From Paraburkholderia rhizosphaerae (GTDB taxonomy: Bacteria; Pseudomonadota; Gammaproteobacteria; Burkholderiales; Burkholderiaceae): a stretch of DNA of 64,000 bases. Within the stretch, counting starts at the first letter, position 1; each line of letters begins with the position of its first letter. Positions 9,214-18,067 of the stretch are shown here, piece by piece. A program made the position numbers and the translations under genes. The notes under the pieces were generated by a model, which was not told the DNA's origin, did not search any database, and worked only from the letters and a program-made list of their open reading frames with translations. The stretch spans positions 24,910 through 88,909 of the forward strand of contig NZ_SORE01000030.1 of the NCBI RefSeq assembly GCF_004366595.1, written 5' to 3'.

Positions 9214-10047
9214 TTAGAACTGCGGGTTCAGCGAATAACGCGGCTCGACACCAAACCACTTCTTGTACAACTGCTGGTTCAGCTTCGATGCGTTGATCTG
9301 GAACAGGAACAGGTTCAGATAGTCGAGCCACACCTGATCGCCCTGCTTCACGCCAAACGCGTTGTATTCGAGTGGCACCAACGCTTCATCGGTAACGCTC
9401 AGCTCCGGGTCGAGCTTCGCCTGGTACGCGAGGAAGTTGTTGTCCTCGATCATCGCGTCGGCCTGGCCCTGCTTGACCGCGAGAATCGCGGCCTGCGAAC
9501 TGTCGTATTCCTGAATCTTGACCTGCATGTTCAGCGAGCGCACTTCGTCGCCGTTCGTCGATCCCTTTACGGTCGCGATCGTGCGATTCGACATGTCCTT
9601 GATCGACGTGATGCCGCTGCTTTTCTTCACGAGCAGCGCCTCGCTCGCGACCACATACGGATGCGTAAACGAGATTTCCTTCGCACGCTCCAGATTGCGC
9701 GTGAAGTTGCAGAACACGACGTCGACCTTGCTGGTCTGCAGGTTCGGAATGCGGTTCGCGCTGGTCGTATTGACCATTTCGAGCTTCACGCCCATTTGCC
9801 TGGCCAGTTCTTTCGCGAGGTCGACGTCGTAGCCATCCGGTGCGCCGGCCTGATCGTAGAAACCGAACGGCGCAAAGCTCAGGCAATCGCCGACGCGTAA
9901 CGTGCCACGCTGCAACACCTGCTTGAGCGCGGAATCCGCGACCGCGCCCTGTGCGGGCTGATCGACTTTTGTGCAGGCGCCGAGCACCAGCAAACCGGCA
10001 AGAGCGGACAGGCAGTAGAGTTTTACGCGTGCTTTGGCGAGTCTCAT
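9214..10047 (-). CDS. Amino acid ABC transporter substrate-binding lipoprotein
   Basis: A 277-residue family 3 solute-binding protein. The ATG at 10047 was chosen because it directly opens a lipoprotein signal (MRLAKARVKLY, then LAGLLVLGAC with the lipobox Cys); an in-frame extension to 10203 would bury that signal. The body shows the family pattern GTLRVGDCLSFAPFGFYDQAGAPDGYDVDLAKELARQMGVKLEMV and NRTIATVKGSTNGDEVR. The ligand cannot be told from sequence alone; operon partners indicate a polar amino acid or similar small acid. It is the first gene of the operon 10047 to 6102. Confidence 0.9.
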   Translation of the reverse strand: MRLAKARVKLYCLSALAGLLVLGACTKVDQPAQGAVADSALKQVLQRGTLRVGDCLSFAPFGFYDQAGAPDGYDVDLAKELARQMGVKLEMVNTTSANRIPNLQTSKVDVVFCNFTRNLERAKEISFTHPYVVASEALLVKKSSGITSIKDMSNRTIATVKGSTNGDEVRSLNMQVKIQEYDSSQAAILAVKQGQADAMIEDNNFLAYQAKLDPELSVTDEALVPLEYNAFGVKQGDQVWLDYLNLFLFQINASKLNQQLYKKWFGVEPRYSLNPQF

Positions 10048-10130
10048 TGTTGGTGTCCCGGTCTGGAGGAGAAATGTATTCACCGATGCTGCGCGGCACT
10101 GTCGAACCTGCAACGGCCGATAAACGGTCC

Positions 10131-10145
10131 GACAGGGTGTCTGTC
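10131..10145. promoter_or_regulatory. Possible operator ahead of the ABC operon
   Basis: Inverted repeat GACAG-N5-CTGTC lies about 85-100 bases upstream of the binding-protein start, in the presumed promoter of the ABC operon. It could be the IclR site, but the arms are short and this is only a candidate. Confidence 0.25.
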
Positions 10146-10294
10146 CGATATACCGGAATAGAATCTGACACGACAGATGGCAGCGAGTGTTCCATGGACA
10201 CAAATTCCGCGCAACCGGGAAAACGCGAAGGGTTGGAGCGGCGTTTCCCGCCTGTTGCAGGGTGAGCGCGGGCTTATCGCAGGCGGCGGGGCAT

Positions 10295-10327
10295 CGGGTC
10301 TCCGGCGCGCAACGCCGTGGAGACCCG
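10295..10327. terminator. Strong GC hairpin downstream of the hypothetical gene
   Basis: Arms CGGGTCTCC and GGAGACCCG are perfectly complementary, with a nested GGCG/CGCC stem around CGCAA. It sits 31 bases past the stop of the minus-strand gene at 10358 and ahead of the ABC operon promoter. No T tract follows, so it is a probable but non-canonical terminator. Confidence 0.4.
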
Positions 10328-10357
10328 CTCGGTCATGCGGCTATGGGGACCGGAAAC

Positions 10358-11332
10358 TTACAGCGCGTCGGCAGCGCGCTGCACATGCCGGTTCGCGTGC
10401 GGACAGACCAGAATCTTTTCAATGACGTTCGACAACAGGTCCTGCGGCCCCTTCAGCGAATCGGCAAGGACCCTGTCAGTCGGGAACACGAGTTCGGCCG
10501 CCACGTTATCCATCACAATGCGGCCGAGGTTATCGAGCGCAACGTGAATCGGGTCGGCCGGCTTTTCGGCAGTCGAGATATCGATAAGATGCGTCGCCAC
10601 TCGCTTCTGATCCATGAATTTTCTGATAATGATCGAATTCTGGTTATCGATCATCGTGGTCCATATGGATAAGACCACCGCATAAAGGTTCTTCCAGCTT
10701 TTCTCGCCGAGTTGCGCTTTCCAGCGCGTAAGCAACGCGCTGACCCCATCGACCTGCGCCTTGCCGGCAATGCGCATGTTAATTGCGATGTCATCGTGGA
10801 CGTACGCGGTCAGCTCATCGAAACTGTCGATGCTGAAGCGGCCATTTTCCAACGACGTATCGATAAACCGGAGGGCGTTCACCAGGATGCGGTGGCTCGC
10901 CACCTTTCCTTCGTGCGGCAAATCAGTGCGTTGCAAATGATCCAGCGCCCGCTGCAGCACGTCCCGAAACGCCTTGATGCCGGGAACCCATCCTTGCGCG
11001 TCCGGCTGCCCCAGATACGGCGCGATGATCACGTACAGTCCGAGCGGCGTATGGCTGATAGACTTCGCCAGTTCGAACACTGCGGACACCGGCCTGAGCG
11101 TTTCGCGAGCGCCGTTGTGGATCAGCGTGTACGTACCGCCCCAGTCGTCGTTGCTGACCACAATCACCGGATCGAGATGCGGCAGCAGCGCCGCCTTCAT
11201 TTTTGCGTAATTGTCCTGCATCGACGTGTCGATCGCGATCACTGCGTTGCGGCAGCGAACCAGCGAATTCGATTCGAAGGACACCATTTTCAGATCGTGT
11301 TTATTGATCCGTTTTTCTTCCTGCATTTCCAT
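10358..11332 (-). CDS. Hypothetical cytoplasmic protein
   Basis: A 324-residue protein starting at the ATG at 11332 (MEMQEEKRINKHDLKM), which follows a GGATTGGAAAG stretch; extension to 11545 would run into the divergent promoter. It has no signal peptide or membrane helix. Recognisable elements are IAIDTSMQDNYAKMKAALLPHLDPVIVVSNDDWGGTYTLI at the N-terminus, which has the feel of an alpha/beta fold with a DTS-type loop, followed by a mostly helical remainder rich in Asp and Leu. I do not recognise a family. It lies divergent to a GlxA-type regulator. Confidence 0.6.
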   Translation of the reverse strand: MEMQEEKRINKHDLKMVSFESNSLVRCRNAVIAIDTSMQDNYAKMKAALLPHLDPVIVVSNDDWGGTYTLIHNGARETLRPVSAVFELAKSISHTPLGLYVIIAPYLGQPDAQGWVPGIKAFRDVLQRALDHLQRTDLPHEGKVASHRILVNALRFIDTSLENGRFSIDSFDELTAYVHDDIAINMRIAGKAQVDGVSALLTRWKAQLGEKSWKNLYAVVLSIWTTMIDNQNSIIIRKFMDQKRVATHLIDISTAEKPADPIHVALDNLGRIVMDNVAAELVFPTDRVLADSLKGPQDLLSNVIEKILVCPHANRHVQRAADAL

Positions 11333-11538
11333 TTTCTTTCCAATCCTAAAAATATCAATACCGCGATCAGCGGTACGTCCACGCGAATGCGAGCCGATGA
11401 AATGATCTCGATAAAATCGATTTATTGAACCCCTGCCTCGCGGATCCAGAATCAGATATTTCACGGCAATCCATAAGCGGTTTGGCGGACATCCTGTGAT
11501 AGGATCAGGCCAATCTTTTGAGCTGTTGGGGAAGATGC

Positions 11539-12501
11539 GTGTCACACACTGTCGCGGTCATCGCTTATGAGGGGATTAGCGCGTTTCATCTGTCAGTCCC
11601 CTGCATCGTTTTCGGAGACGACCTGCTCAAGCTAGGCGTGCCTCGTTACAGCGTCATTCTGTGTGCGGAAAAGCCCGGCCCCATTCCGACCATGTCGGAT
11701 TTCGATATCGATATCCGCCGCGATCTCACTGCATTGGAAAACGCGCACACGGTCATCATGCCGGCCTGGCGCGATACCGCCGACCCTCCGTCGCAAGCTT
11801 TGCTGAATGCGTTGCGCGCCGCGCACGCGCGGGGCTGCCGCGTAGTGGGGCTGTGCCTCGGTTCGTTCGTGCTGGCTCAGGCGGGTTTGCTCGATGGTCG
11901 TAAAGCTTCGACGCATTGGGCGTGGGCAGAGGAATTCAAAGCGACCTATCCGCAAGTCGAACTGGATCAAAAAGCGCTTTACGTTGAGGATGGCAACATT
12001 CTGACGTCGGCCGGCACCGCCGCTGCGATCGACTGTTGTCTGCATCTCGTGCGCCGCGATCATGGCGCCGAGATCGCGAATCGCGTCGCACGCCGACTTG
12101 TCGTTGCGCCTCATCGTCATGGCGGGCAGGCGCAGTACATCGAGAAACCGCTGCCCGGATCCGAAGGCCGCGATCCGCTGTCCACCACGCTGGCATGGAC
12201 GCTCGAACATCTCGATGAGCCTCATAGTCTGGAAAGTCTCGCGGCTCGCGCGCGCATGAGTGTGCGCAGCTTCACCCGGCACTTTCGCAAGAAAACCGGC
12301 ACGACGCTCACTCAATGGTTGCTGAACCACCGGCTGCAACGCGCGCAGCGTCTTCTGGAAACCGGCAACTGCTCGATCGATGTCGTCGCCGAAACCGCCG
12401 GTTTTTCGTCGACGGTTACCTTCCGCCAGCACTTTACACAGGCGTTCTCGATCCCGCCCGCGGCTTACCGCAAGCAGTTCCAGTCGCGGCTTCCGACCTG
12501 A
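11539..12501 (+). CDS. GlxA-family (DJ-1/PfpI + AraC HTH) transcriptional regulator
   Basis: A 320-residue regulator. I chose the GTG at 11539 because GGGGAAG lies 6 bases upstream; the in-frame TTG at 11518 lacks this. The N-terminal half is a DJ-1/PfpI-like domain (FHLSVPCIVFGDD, VGLCLGSFVLAQAGLLDGRKASTHW, with the elbow Cys present). The C-terminal half is an AraC-type double helix-turn-helix (HSLESLAARARMSVRSFTRHFRKKTGTTLTQWLLNHRLQRAQRLLE). It probably activates the cysteine hydrolase gene that follows 146 bases downstream (inference from order). Confidence 0.88.
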   Translation: MSHTVAVIAYEGISAFHLSVPCIVFGDDLLKLGVPRYSVILCAEKPGPIPTMSDFDIDIRRDLTALENAHTVIMPAWRDTADPPSQALLNALRAAHARGCRVVGLCLGSFVLAQAGLLDGRKASTHWAWAEEFKATYPQVELDQKALYVEDGNILTSAGTAAAIDCCLHLVRRDHGAEIANRVARRLVVAPHRHGGQAQYIEKPLPGSEGRDPLSTTLAWTLEHLDEPHSLESLAARARMSVRSFTRHFRKKTGTTLTQWLLNHRLQRAQRLLETGNCSIDVVAETAGFSSTVTFRQHFTQAFSIPPAAYRKQFQSRLPT

Positions 12502-12647
12502 ACGGAGGGTCCGTGTGCGCGCCACGCGATGCATCGGCACAGCAGAATGGCCCGATTTCATCACACGCTGTCATCCGGACCGCTTTCCGTATCGACGGAT
12601 ATTGCTGAAAATCGGTGCACATTCCACTGAAACAGGGAGCGCGCACG

Positions 12648-13265
12648 ATGCACCATCCAACTATCCGAACACTGGCGGGCGCCACCGCGCCACAGACCAT
12701 CGACCCGGCAAAGACCGCGTTGCTGGTGATTGACTTCCAGAACGAGTACTTCAACGGCAAGCTGCCCATTCCTGACGGCAAGAAGGCGCTGACGAACGCG
12801 GTGCGGCTGATCGAACGCGCCGACGCAGACGGTATCGCCGTGTACCACGTGCAGCACGTGAACCCGGCGGGCAGCCCGGTGTTTGCCGAAGACAGCGCAA
12901 CCTCGCATATCCATGCCGGCATCCAGCCCGCCGCGCATCATCAGCTGGTGCGAAAGCGCTCAGTAAGCGTCTTTCCGACCACCGACCTCGATCAGCAACT
13001 GAAGCAGAAAGGCATCGATACGCTGATCGTTACCGGCCTGATGACGCATGCGTGCGTCGCGGGCGCGGCGCGCGATGCGGTGCCGCTCGGCTACCGCGTG
13101 ATCGTCGCGGACGATGCATGCGCGACGCGCGATCTCGATCTACGCGACAACGAAACGGTCACGAACAACGTATTGCATCGCGCGGCGCTCGTGTCGATCG
13201 CGGATACGTTCGGTGACGTAATGACGACCGATGCGCTGCTCGGATTGTCACTCAGCGCGCGTTGA
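12648..13265 (+). CDS. Isochorismatase-like cysteine hydrolase
   Basis: A 205-residue enzyme of the isochorismatase-like superfamily, which hydrolyses amides or ureido acids through an Asp-Lys-Cys triad. Visible are Asp29 in LLVIDFQNEYF, the Lys in LVRKRSVSVF and the Cys in VTGLMTHACVAGAARDA. The ATG at 12648 has CAGGGAG about 8 bases upstream, so the in-frame ATG at 12615 was not used. Substrate is unknown. It follows the GlxA-type regulator on the same strand. Confidence 0.88.
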   Translation: MHHPTIRTLAGATAPQTIDPAKTALLVIDFQNEYFNGKLPIPDGKKALTNAVRLIERADADGIAVYHVQHVNPAGSPVFAEDSATSHIHAGIQPAAHHQLVRKRSVSVFPTTDLDQQLKQKGIDTLIVTGLMTHACVAGAARDAVPLGYRVIVADDACATRDLDLRDNETVTNNVLHRAALVSIADTFGDVMTTDALLGLSLSAR

Positions 13266-13365
13266 AGAAGACGAACGCATACGAAGCTTACGCTCGCCGT
13301 CATCGCGAGCGGTCTGCGGCGCGCGTGTTACACGGCCGTCGTGTTACACGCGCACCGATCGCACA

Positions 13366-14076
13366 TCAAACACGCGCGGCGACCGGTAGCAGCGCACCGG
13401 TGATCGACTGCGCGTCGGCCGACAACAGAAACGCGATGACAACCGCGATCTGCTCAGGCGTGACCCAGCGCGAGAAATCCGCGTCCGGCATATCGACGCG
13501 ATTCTGTGGCGTATCGATGATCGACGGCAGGATCGCATTCACGGTGACGCCCTTATCCTTTAACTCTTCCGCGAGCGCTTCGGTCAAACGCATGACCGCC
13601 GATTTCGATGCCGCGTAGGCCCCCATACCGGTCCCTGCTTTCAACGCAGCCAGCGCGCCGATATTGACGATCCGACCGCTACCGCCGGCGGCTGTCAGAT
13701 GCGCGAGCGCCGCCTTCGATGCATTGAGCGCGGTCTTCAGATTCGCGCTGAACATCTGGTCCCAACTGTCCGCGCTGCCATCCGCGACCGTCTCCCAGCG
13801 GAACGCGCCGGCGATATTGACCAGCGCATGCAAACCGTTAAAGCGGTTGGCGATCGTTGCGAGCGCATCTTGCGCGGCTTGCGGATCGGCAAGGTCCACG
13901 TGATCGACGACACATGCTTGCGCGAGTTCCGCGGGAAGCGCGGACGGTGCAGGCGCCGCGCCGCGGCCAATCAGCACGACTTGTGCGCCGCGCGCGGCCA
14001 GCACGCGCGCCGTCACGAAACCGAGCACGCCAAAGGCGCCGGTCACGGCGACGATCTTTCCTTGCAGGTTATTCAT
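13366..14076 (-). CDS. SDR family oxidoreductase
   Basis: A 236-residue short-chain dehydrogenase. It shows the nucleotide-binding TGAFGVLG (Thr12 to Gly19), the NIAGAF segment, and the catalytic Tyr/Lys in GAYAASKSAVMRL. The start at 14076 follows GGAGGG by 10 bases; longer in-frame starts lack a site. The C-terminus SITGALLPVAARV is somewhat shorter than the usual nucleotide-proximal tail. Substrate unknown. Confidence 0.88.
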   Translation of the reverse strand: MNNLQGKIVAVTGAFGVLGFVTARVLAARGAQVVLIGRGAAPAPSALPAELAQACVVDHVDLADPQAAQDALATIANRFNGLHALVNIAGAFRWETVADGSADSWDQMFSANLKTALNASKAALAHLTAAGGSGRIVNIGALAALKAGTGMGAYAASKSAVMRLTEALAEELKDKGVTVNAILPSIIDTPQNRVDMPDADFSRWVTPEQIAVVIAFLLSADAQSITGALLPVAARV

Positions 14077-14266
14077 CAGGCTAGCCCTCCTGTGACGGGA
14101 CACGAAACGCATCGCGCATGCCATCGGCACGCATGCTGACCAGGCATCATAACGCTGCCCCTTGCCGTCGCATGCCGCAGCGTGCACGATACGCAAGGGC
14201 GTCTGCAATCTGTAGTCTTATCCGTCAAAACACGTGACAACAATCGTCGGGAACCGAGCACACACC

Positions 14267-15040
14267 ATGTCCTCCGAAGCCTCATCGTCGCACACGCCGT
14301 CCGGCCCGGACCGCAGCCATACTTTCGTGCTGATCCACGGTGCGTGGCACGGCGGCTGGTGCTGGCGATACGTCGCAAACGCGCTGCGTGCGCAAGGTCA
14401 TCAGGTGTTTACGCCGACGCTGACCGGTCACGGTGAGCGCCGCCATCTGCTAAGCGCGGCGACGTCGGTCGACGTGCCGATTACCGATATCGTCAATCTG
14501 CTCGAAGCCGAAGAACTCGCGGATGTCGTGCTGGTCGGCCACAGTTATGGCGGGCTCGTCGCCGCGGGCGTCGCGGACCGCCGCCCCGACGTGCTGCGCT
14601 CGCTGGTGTTCCTCGACAGCCTGCTCGTTGAGAGCGGCCAGGCCGCGTTGGACATCTTGCCTCGCGATCTGGTCGAAGCGCGACTCAAGGCAATCGCCGC
14701 GAGCGGCCAGCCGCTGTTGATGCCGGTACCGAGCGTTGCGGCGATGGGAATTCCAGACGACCATCCGCGTGCAGATTGGGTGCGCCGACGTTTGACGCCG
14801 CATCCGCTCGCCACGTACAACACCCCGCTCGTGCTGCGCTACCCATTAGGTAACGGCCTGCCGCGCACCTATGTGCATTGCGCACAGCCGTCTTATGAGG
14901 TGCTTGCGCCGGTACGCGAGCGGATTCGCGCACTGCCTGGCTGGCATTGGGAAGAACTCGCGTCGGGCCACGATGCGATGGTGCTCGATCCGGAATTGCT
15001 TGCTGATCTGCTCGTGCGTCTCGCTACACGTGACGCTTGA
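14267..15040 (+). CDS. Alpha/beta hydrolase (plant salicylate/jasmonate esterase-like)
   Basis: A 257-residue alpha/beta hydrolase. It shows the oxyanion region HTFVLIHGAWHGGWCWRYV, the nucleophile elbow GHSYGG, and the C-terminal catalytic His in ELASGHDAMVLDPELLADLL. This pattern resembles small-molecule esterases of the methylesterase/hydroxynitrile lyase class. The ATG at 14267 has no strong ribosome site; a GTG at 14234 in frame is an alternative. It is divergent from the SDR gene. Confidence 0.85.
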   Translation: MSSEASSSHTPSGPDRSHTFVLIHGAWHGGWCWRYVANALRAQGHQVFTPTLTGHGERRHLLSAATSVDVPITDIVNLLEAEELADVVLVGHSYGGLVAAGVADRRPDVLRSLVFLDSLLVESGQAALDILPRDLVEARLKAIAASGQPLLMPVPSVAAMGIPDDHPRADWVRRRLTPHPLATYNTPLVLRYPLGNGLPRTYVHCAQPSYEVLAPVRERIRALPGWHWEELASGHDAMVLDPELLADLLVRLATRDA

Positions 15041-15108
15041 GCATTCATGCCGCGCCAACACGGGGTTCGGTTAAGCGCACCCCGCATGTGCATATCGCTT
15101 GAGCTTCT

Positions 15109-15509
15109 TCAGGCCCGCTTGCGCCACGGCAATCCATCGATGAACTGATCGATCGCATCGAACAGCACTGCGCGGCGCACGCCGTCCGCCGCTTCGGCGG
15201 ACAGGCCCGCGAACACGGTGACACACAGGCTCGCGAGCGCCTTCGGGTCAGCGTCGGCGGCAAGCTCGCCGCGCGCCTTTGCGTGCGCGAAGCGCTCGGC
15301 AATGGCCGTCGACGCTTTGCGACGCAACGAACGCAGATACCCTCGTAATTCCTCGTGCTCGGCGCCGACACTCAGTTGATGCCCATCGCGTCGCCCAATT
15401 CGCTGATTGAGCACGCATCAGCCCTTTTAGCCAGAAGACTTCCATCGCATTGCGCAACGCCGCGCGACGGTCGAATTCCCGTGGTCTGCCGCGCGGCCTG
15501 GGCTCGCAT
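15109..15509 (-). pseudogene. Decayed TetR-family regulator gene
   Basis: Three pieces of a TetR/AcrR regulator lie in order but in different frames. An N-terminal RGRPREFDRRAALRNAMEVFWLKG is at about 15420-15500. Then ISELGDAMGIN in another frame ends at a stop near 15372. Then a C-terminal ligand-domain piece (EHEELRGYLRSLRRKASTAIAERF to DQFIDGLPWRKRA) runs to 15109. The recognition helix and roughly 80 residues of the ligand domain are missing at the GIN/EHEEL junction. The presumed ATG (15509) is out of frame with the first piece. At least two frameshifts and one deletion make it non-functional. Confidence 0.8.
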
Positions 15510-15745
15510 TGCTGCTCGCAAGTCCGCTTGCGTCCCGCGCGCAGAGATCGGCGCCGGCCGTCTCGCACGACTCCGCACCTACCTACGCAGTATTCGTCGA
15601 TCAGCCGACCGGGTATACCTTCGTGAAAATGCCGGTCGGCTGGAAGTTTGTCGGCGCCGTATCGAAGGACGAAGTGCGGCATCTGCCAACGAACGTGCTC
15701 ACCAAAGTGCCGCCGATCGATACGGTTTCGCTTGACCCGCAATGA
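15509..15745 (+). CDS. Possible 5'-truncated small exported protein
   Basis: From a TTG at 15509 the frame reads LLASPLASRAQ, which looks like the end of a signal peptide. It then reads APTYAVFVDQPTGYTFVKMPVGWKFVG and continues to a normal stop, 78 residues in all. The mature part is protein-like and codon use is good, but there is no ATG or ribosome site and the 5' end abuts the presumed start of the TetR remnant on the other strand. It is probably a gene that lost its start in the same rearrangement, or a TTG-started short protein. Confidence 0.4.
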   Translation: MLLASPLASRAQRSAPAVSHDSAPTYAVFVDQPTGYTFVKMPVGWKFVGAVSKDEVRHLPTNVLTKVPPIDTVSLDPQ

Positions 15746-15765
15746 GCTCACAATGACGCGTCGAG

Positions 15766-16659
15766 TTACGGCCGGAATCCGTAAAGCGTGTGCGCGTTGG
15801 TCGTGAGAATCTGGTGACGCAACGCCGCGTCAGGCACCCATAAGGCGAGCGTATCGAGTAGCTGGCTAACCGTCGGCATCGTGTCCCATTGCGCGACGTG
15901 CGGCCAGTCCGAGCCCCAGACGCAACGGGTCGGCGCCGCATCCGCGAGTGCCTGCGCGTACGCGATGGTGTCCTGATACGGCGGCTCCTCGGCACTGAGC
16001 CGATACGCGCCCGATAGCTTCACCCACGCGCCATCGCGGACCAGCCCCAGGAGCCGCTGAAAACCATCGGACCGCACACCTGCCGACGTCGGCAAATGTC
16101 CCATATGATCGACAACGATCGGTGAGCGCAGTTTCGAAAGGCGTGGCGCGAGCTCGGGCAAGTCGCGTGCATCGAGCAGGAACTGGATGTGCCAGCCCCA
16201 GTCCCGCGCAAGCGCGTCGTATTCTTCGAGTTGCGCAAACGTGATGCCACCGCCGCCGTACAGCACGTTGATCCGCATGCCGACCGCGCCGACATCGACC
16301 ATCGCCTGGTATGCGGCATCCGCGAGCCCAAGCGTCGGCACGACCACGCCCCTCAACCGCGCACGATTCGCACGCAGTGTGTCGAGCATCAGCGTATTGT
16401 CCTGGCCGTGCACGCTGACTTGAACCAGTACGCCGTACGTGGAGCCCGTGTCGTCGAGCATCTTCAGGTACGCGCCGGCCGGCGCCGGCGCAGGCGTGTA
16501 AGCGCGCTGCGGCACCCACGGATACCGCGGCGGCTCGCCGATCACATGCGCATGCGTATCGACGGCTCCGGCCGGCATCGCAAAAGCAGTCGGCCCATTC
16601 TGCTGCGCAGCCGGCGCCGGGCACAACGGCGCGTTGTCGTTACGATTGACTGTCGTCAC
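15766..16659 (-). CDS. Amidohydrolase (2-pyrone-4,6-dicarboxylate lactonase-like)
   Basis: A 297-residue TIM-barrel metal hydrolase of the amidohydrolase 2 family. Marks are the N-terminal AVDTHAHVIG metal motif, LLDARDLPEL, VVDHMGHLPTSAG, WVKLSGAYRLS and the C-terminal CVWGSDWPHVAQWD. The set and spacing resemble PDC lactonases and related dicarboxylate lactone hydrolases in aromatic acid breakdown. It starts exactly where the MFS gene upstream ends, so the two are co-transcribed and the transporter probably imports the substrate or a precursor. Confidence 0.85.
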   Translation of the reverse strand: MTTVNRNDNAPLCPAPAAQQNGPTAFAMPAGAVDTHAHVIGEPPRYPWVPQRAYTPAPAPAGAYLKMLDDTGSTYGVLVQVSVHGQDNTLMLDTLRANRARLRGVVVPTLGLADAAYQAMVDVGAVGMRINVLYGGGGITFAQLEEYDALARDWGWHIQFLLDARDLPELAPRLSKLRSPIVVDHMGHLPTSAGVRSDGFQRLLGLVRDGAWVKLSGAYRLSAEEPPYQDTIAYAQALADAAPTRCVWGSDWPHVAQWDTMPTVSQLLDTLALWVPDAALRHQILTTNAHTLYGFRP

Positions 16660-17988
16660 TCAAAGGTCCTCCAGAACCATGCCGCGCGTTTCGGGTAACA
16701 ACGTGACACTCGCCAGCATCAGCGCATAGGCGAACACCGCGAAGATTGCAATTGCGGTGGCCAGTCCAAAATGCTTCGAAAACACGCCGACCAGCGTCGG
16801 AAACAGCGCGCCCATGCCGCGGCCGAAGTTGTAGCAGAAGCCCTGCCCCGAGCCGCGCAAGCGCGTCGGGTACAACTCTGTCAAAAATGGGCCGACACCG
16901 GCCAGATAGCCGCTGCCAAAGAAACCGAGCGGAAAACCAAGCCATAGCATCGCGTCATTGCTGATCGCCAGCTGCGTATACGCAAGCACCGAAATAATCG
17001 CGATTACCGCGAACGATACGAACAGCGTCTTGCGGCCAAAGCGGTCGGATATCCACGCACCGGTCAGATACCCCGACACGCTGCCCGCAATCAGCAGGCC
17101 CAGATAACCAGTTGAATTGATCACGCTCAGGTGCCGTTCGGTTTTCAGAAACGTCGGAATCCATGTGGAGATCGCGTAGTAGCCACCTTGGCAACCCATC
17201 ACGAAGATCGCGCCGATCACTGTGGTGCGCAGGTGCGGCCCGCTGAATATCTCGAACAGCGACGGCGCCCGTGCGGGTGTGTCCGCGCTCGTGCCGCGCG
17301 CACGCTCGGCGATGCGCGGCTCGTGCACGTAACGGCGTGCGTAAATCAGCATCAGCGCGGGAATAGCGCCCGCAGCGAACATCGCGCGCCACGCGAGATG
17401 CGGCGGCAACAGCGAAAACATGATCGCCTGCAACAGCACCGCCGCGCCCCAGCCGACGCCCCACGCGGATTGCACCGATCCAACTGCGCGGCCGCGATAC
17501 GCGGGCCTGATCGTTTCGCCGATCAGCACCGCACCGGCGGCCCACTCGCCGCCAAAGCCAAAACCGAGTAGACCGCGTGCAATAAGCAACTGATCGAAAT
17601 TCTGCGCGAGCGCACAAACGAGGCTGAAAAAACAGAACCAGCCAACGGTAATCTGCAGCGTTCGCACGCGGCCGATGCGGTCCGCCAGATAACCGGCCAG
17701 CCAGCCGCCAATGGCCGACGTCAGCAGCGTCACGGTCACCGCAAGACCCGCGATGCCCGGCTCGACGTGCCACATCACCGTGATCGTGCCGATCACGAGC
17801 GGATAGATCATGAAGTCCAGCGCATCGAGCCCCCAACCGAAGAAGCAGGTCCAGAATGCACGCCGCTCGGACGCGGACATCTGGCGATAAAACGCCGCGA
17901 GGCTGGTGTCGTTGCCGGCAACCGTCGCGCTCATTACGCGACGATCGTCTGCTGTCGCCTCTTGCCCTCTACTTCGATGATCCGCCAT
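16660..17988 (-). CDS. MFS transporter (aromatic acid:H+ symporter-like)
   Basis: A 442-residue 12-helix transporter of the sugar/aromatic acid porter type. It shows GWGLDALDFMIYPLVIG in helix 1, the loop motif GYLADRIGRVRTL, GLLGFGFGGEWAAGAVLIGE in helix 4-5, and ELYPTRLRGSGQGFCYNFGR. The start at 17988 follows an AGGAGA site. A later ATG at 17934 is possible. It is the first gene of a two-gene unit with the lactonase-like amidohydrolase and is divergent from a hydroxyacid dehydrogenase gene. Confidence 0.88.
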   Translation of the reverse strand: MADHRSRGQEATADDRRVMSATVAGNDTSLAAFYRQMSASERRAFWTCFFGWGLDALDFMIYPLVIGTITVMWHVEPGIAGLAVTVTLLTSAIGGWLAGYLADRIGRVRTLQITVGWFCFFSLVCALAQNFDQLLIARGLLGFGFGGEWAAGAVLIGETIRPAYRGRAVGSVQSAWGVGWGAAVLLQAIMFSLLPPHLAWRAMFAAGAIPALMLIYARRYVHEPRIAERARGTSADTPARAPSLFEIFSGPHLRTTVIGAIFVMGCQGGYYAISTWIPTFLKTERHLSVINSTGYLGLLIAGSVSGYLTGAWISDRFGRKTLFVSFAVIAIISVLAYTQLAISNDAMLWLGFPLGFFGSGYLAGVGPFLTELYPTRLRGSGQGFCYNFGRGMGALFPTLVGVFSKHFGLATAIAIFAVFAYALMLASVTLLPETRGMVLEDL

Positions 17989-18037
17989 CCGCTTGTCTCC
18001 TTCGTCTCCGATGGTCAGCTGCGTAGTTCGATTCAGA

Positions 18038-18067
18038 TCGTCATAATGCTGTCTTATTGTATGACGA
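18038..18067. promoter_or_regulatory. Inverted repeat operator candidate
   Basis: Arms TCGTCATA and TATGACGA, 14 bases apart, lie in the 340-base gap between the MFS gene (minus) and the hydroxyacid dehydrogenase gene (plus). The right half contains TTGTATGAC, which resembles GntR/FadR-type half sites. No GntR gene is in the window. Confidence 0.4.
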
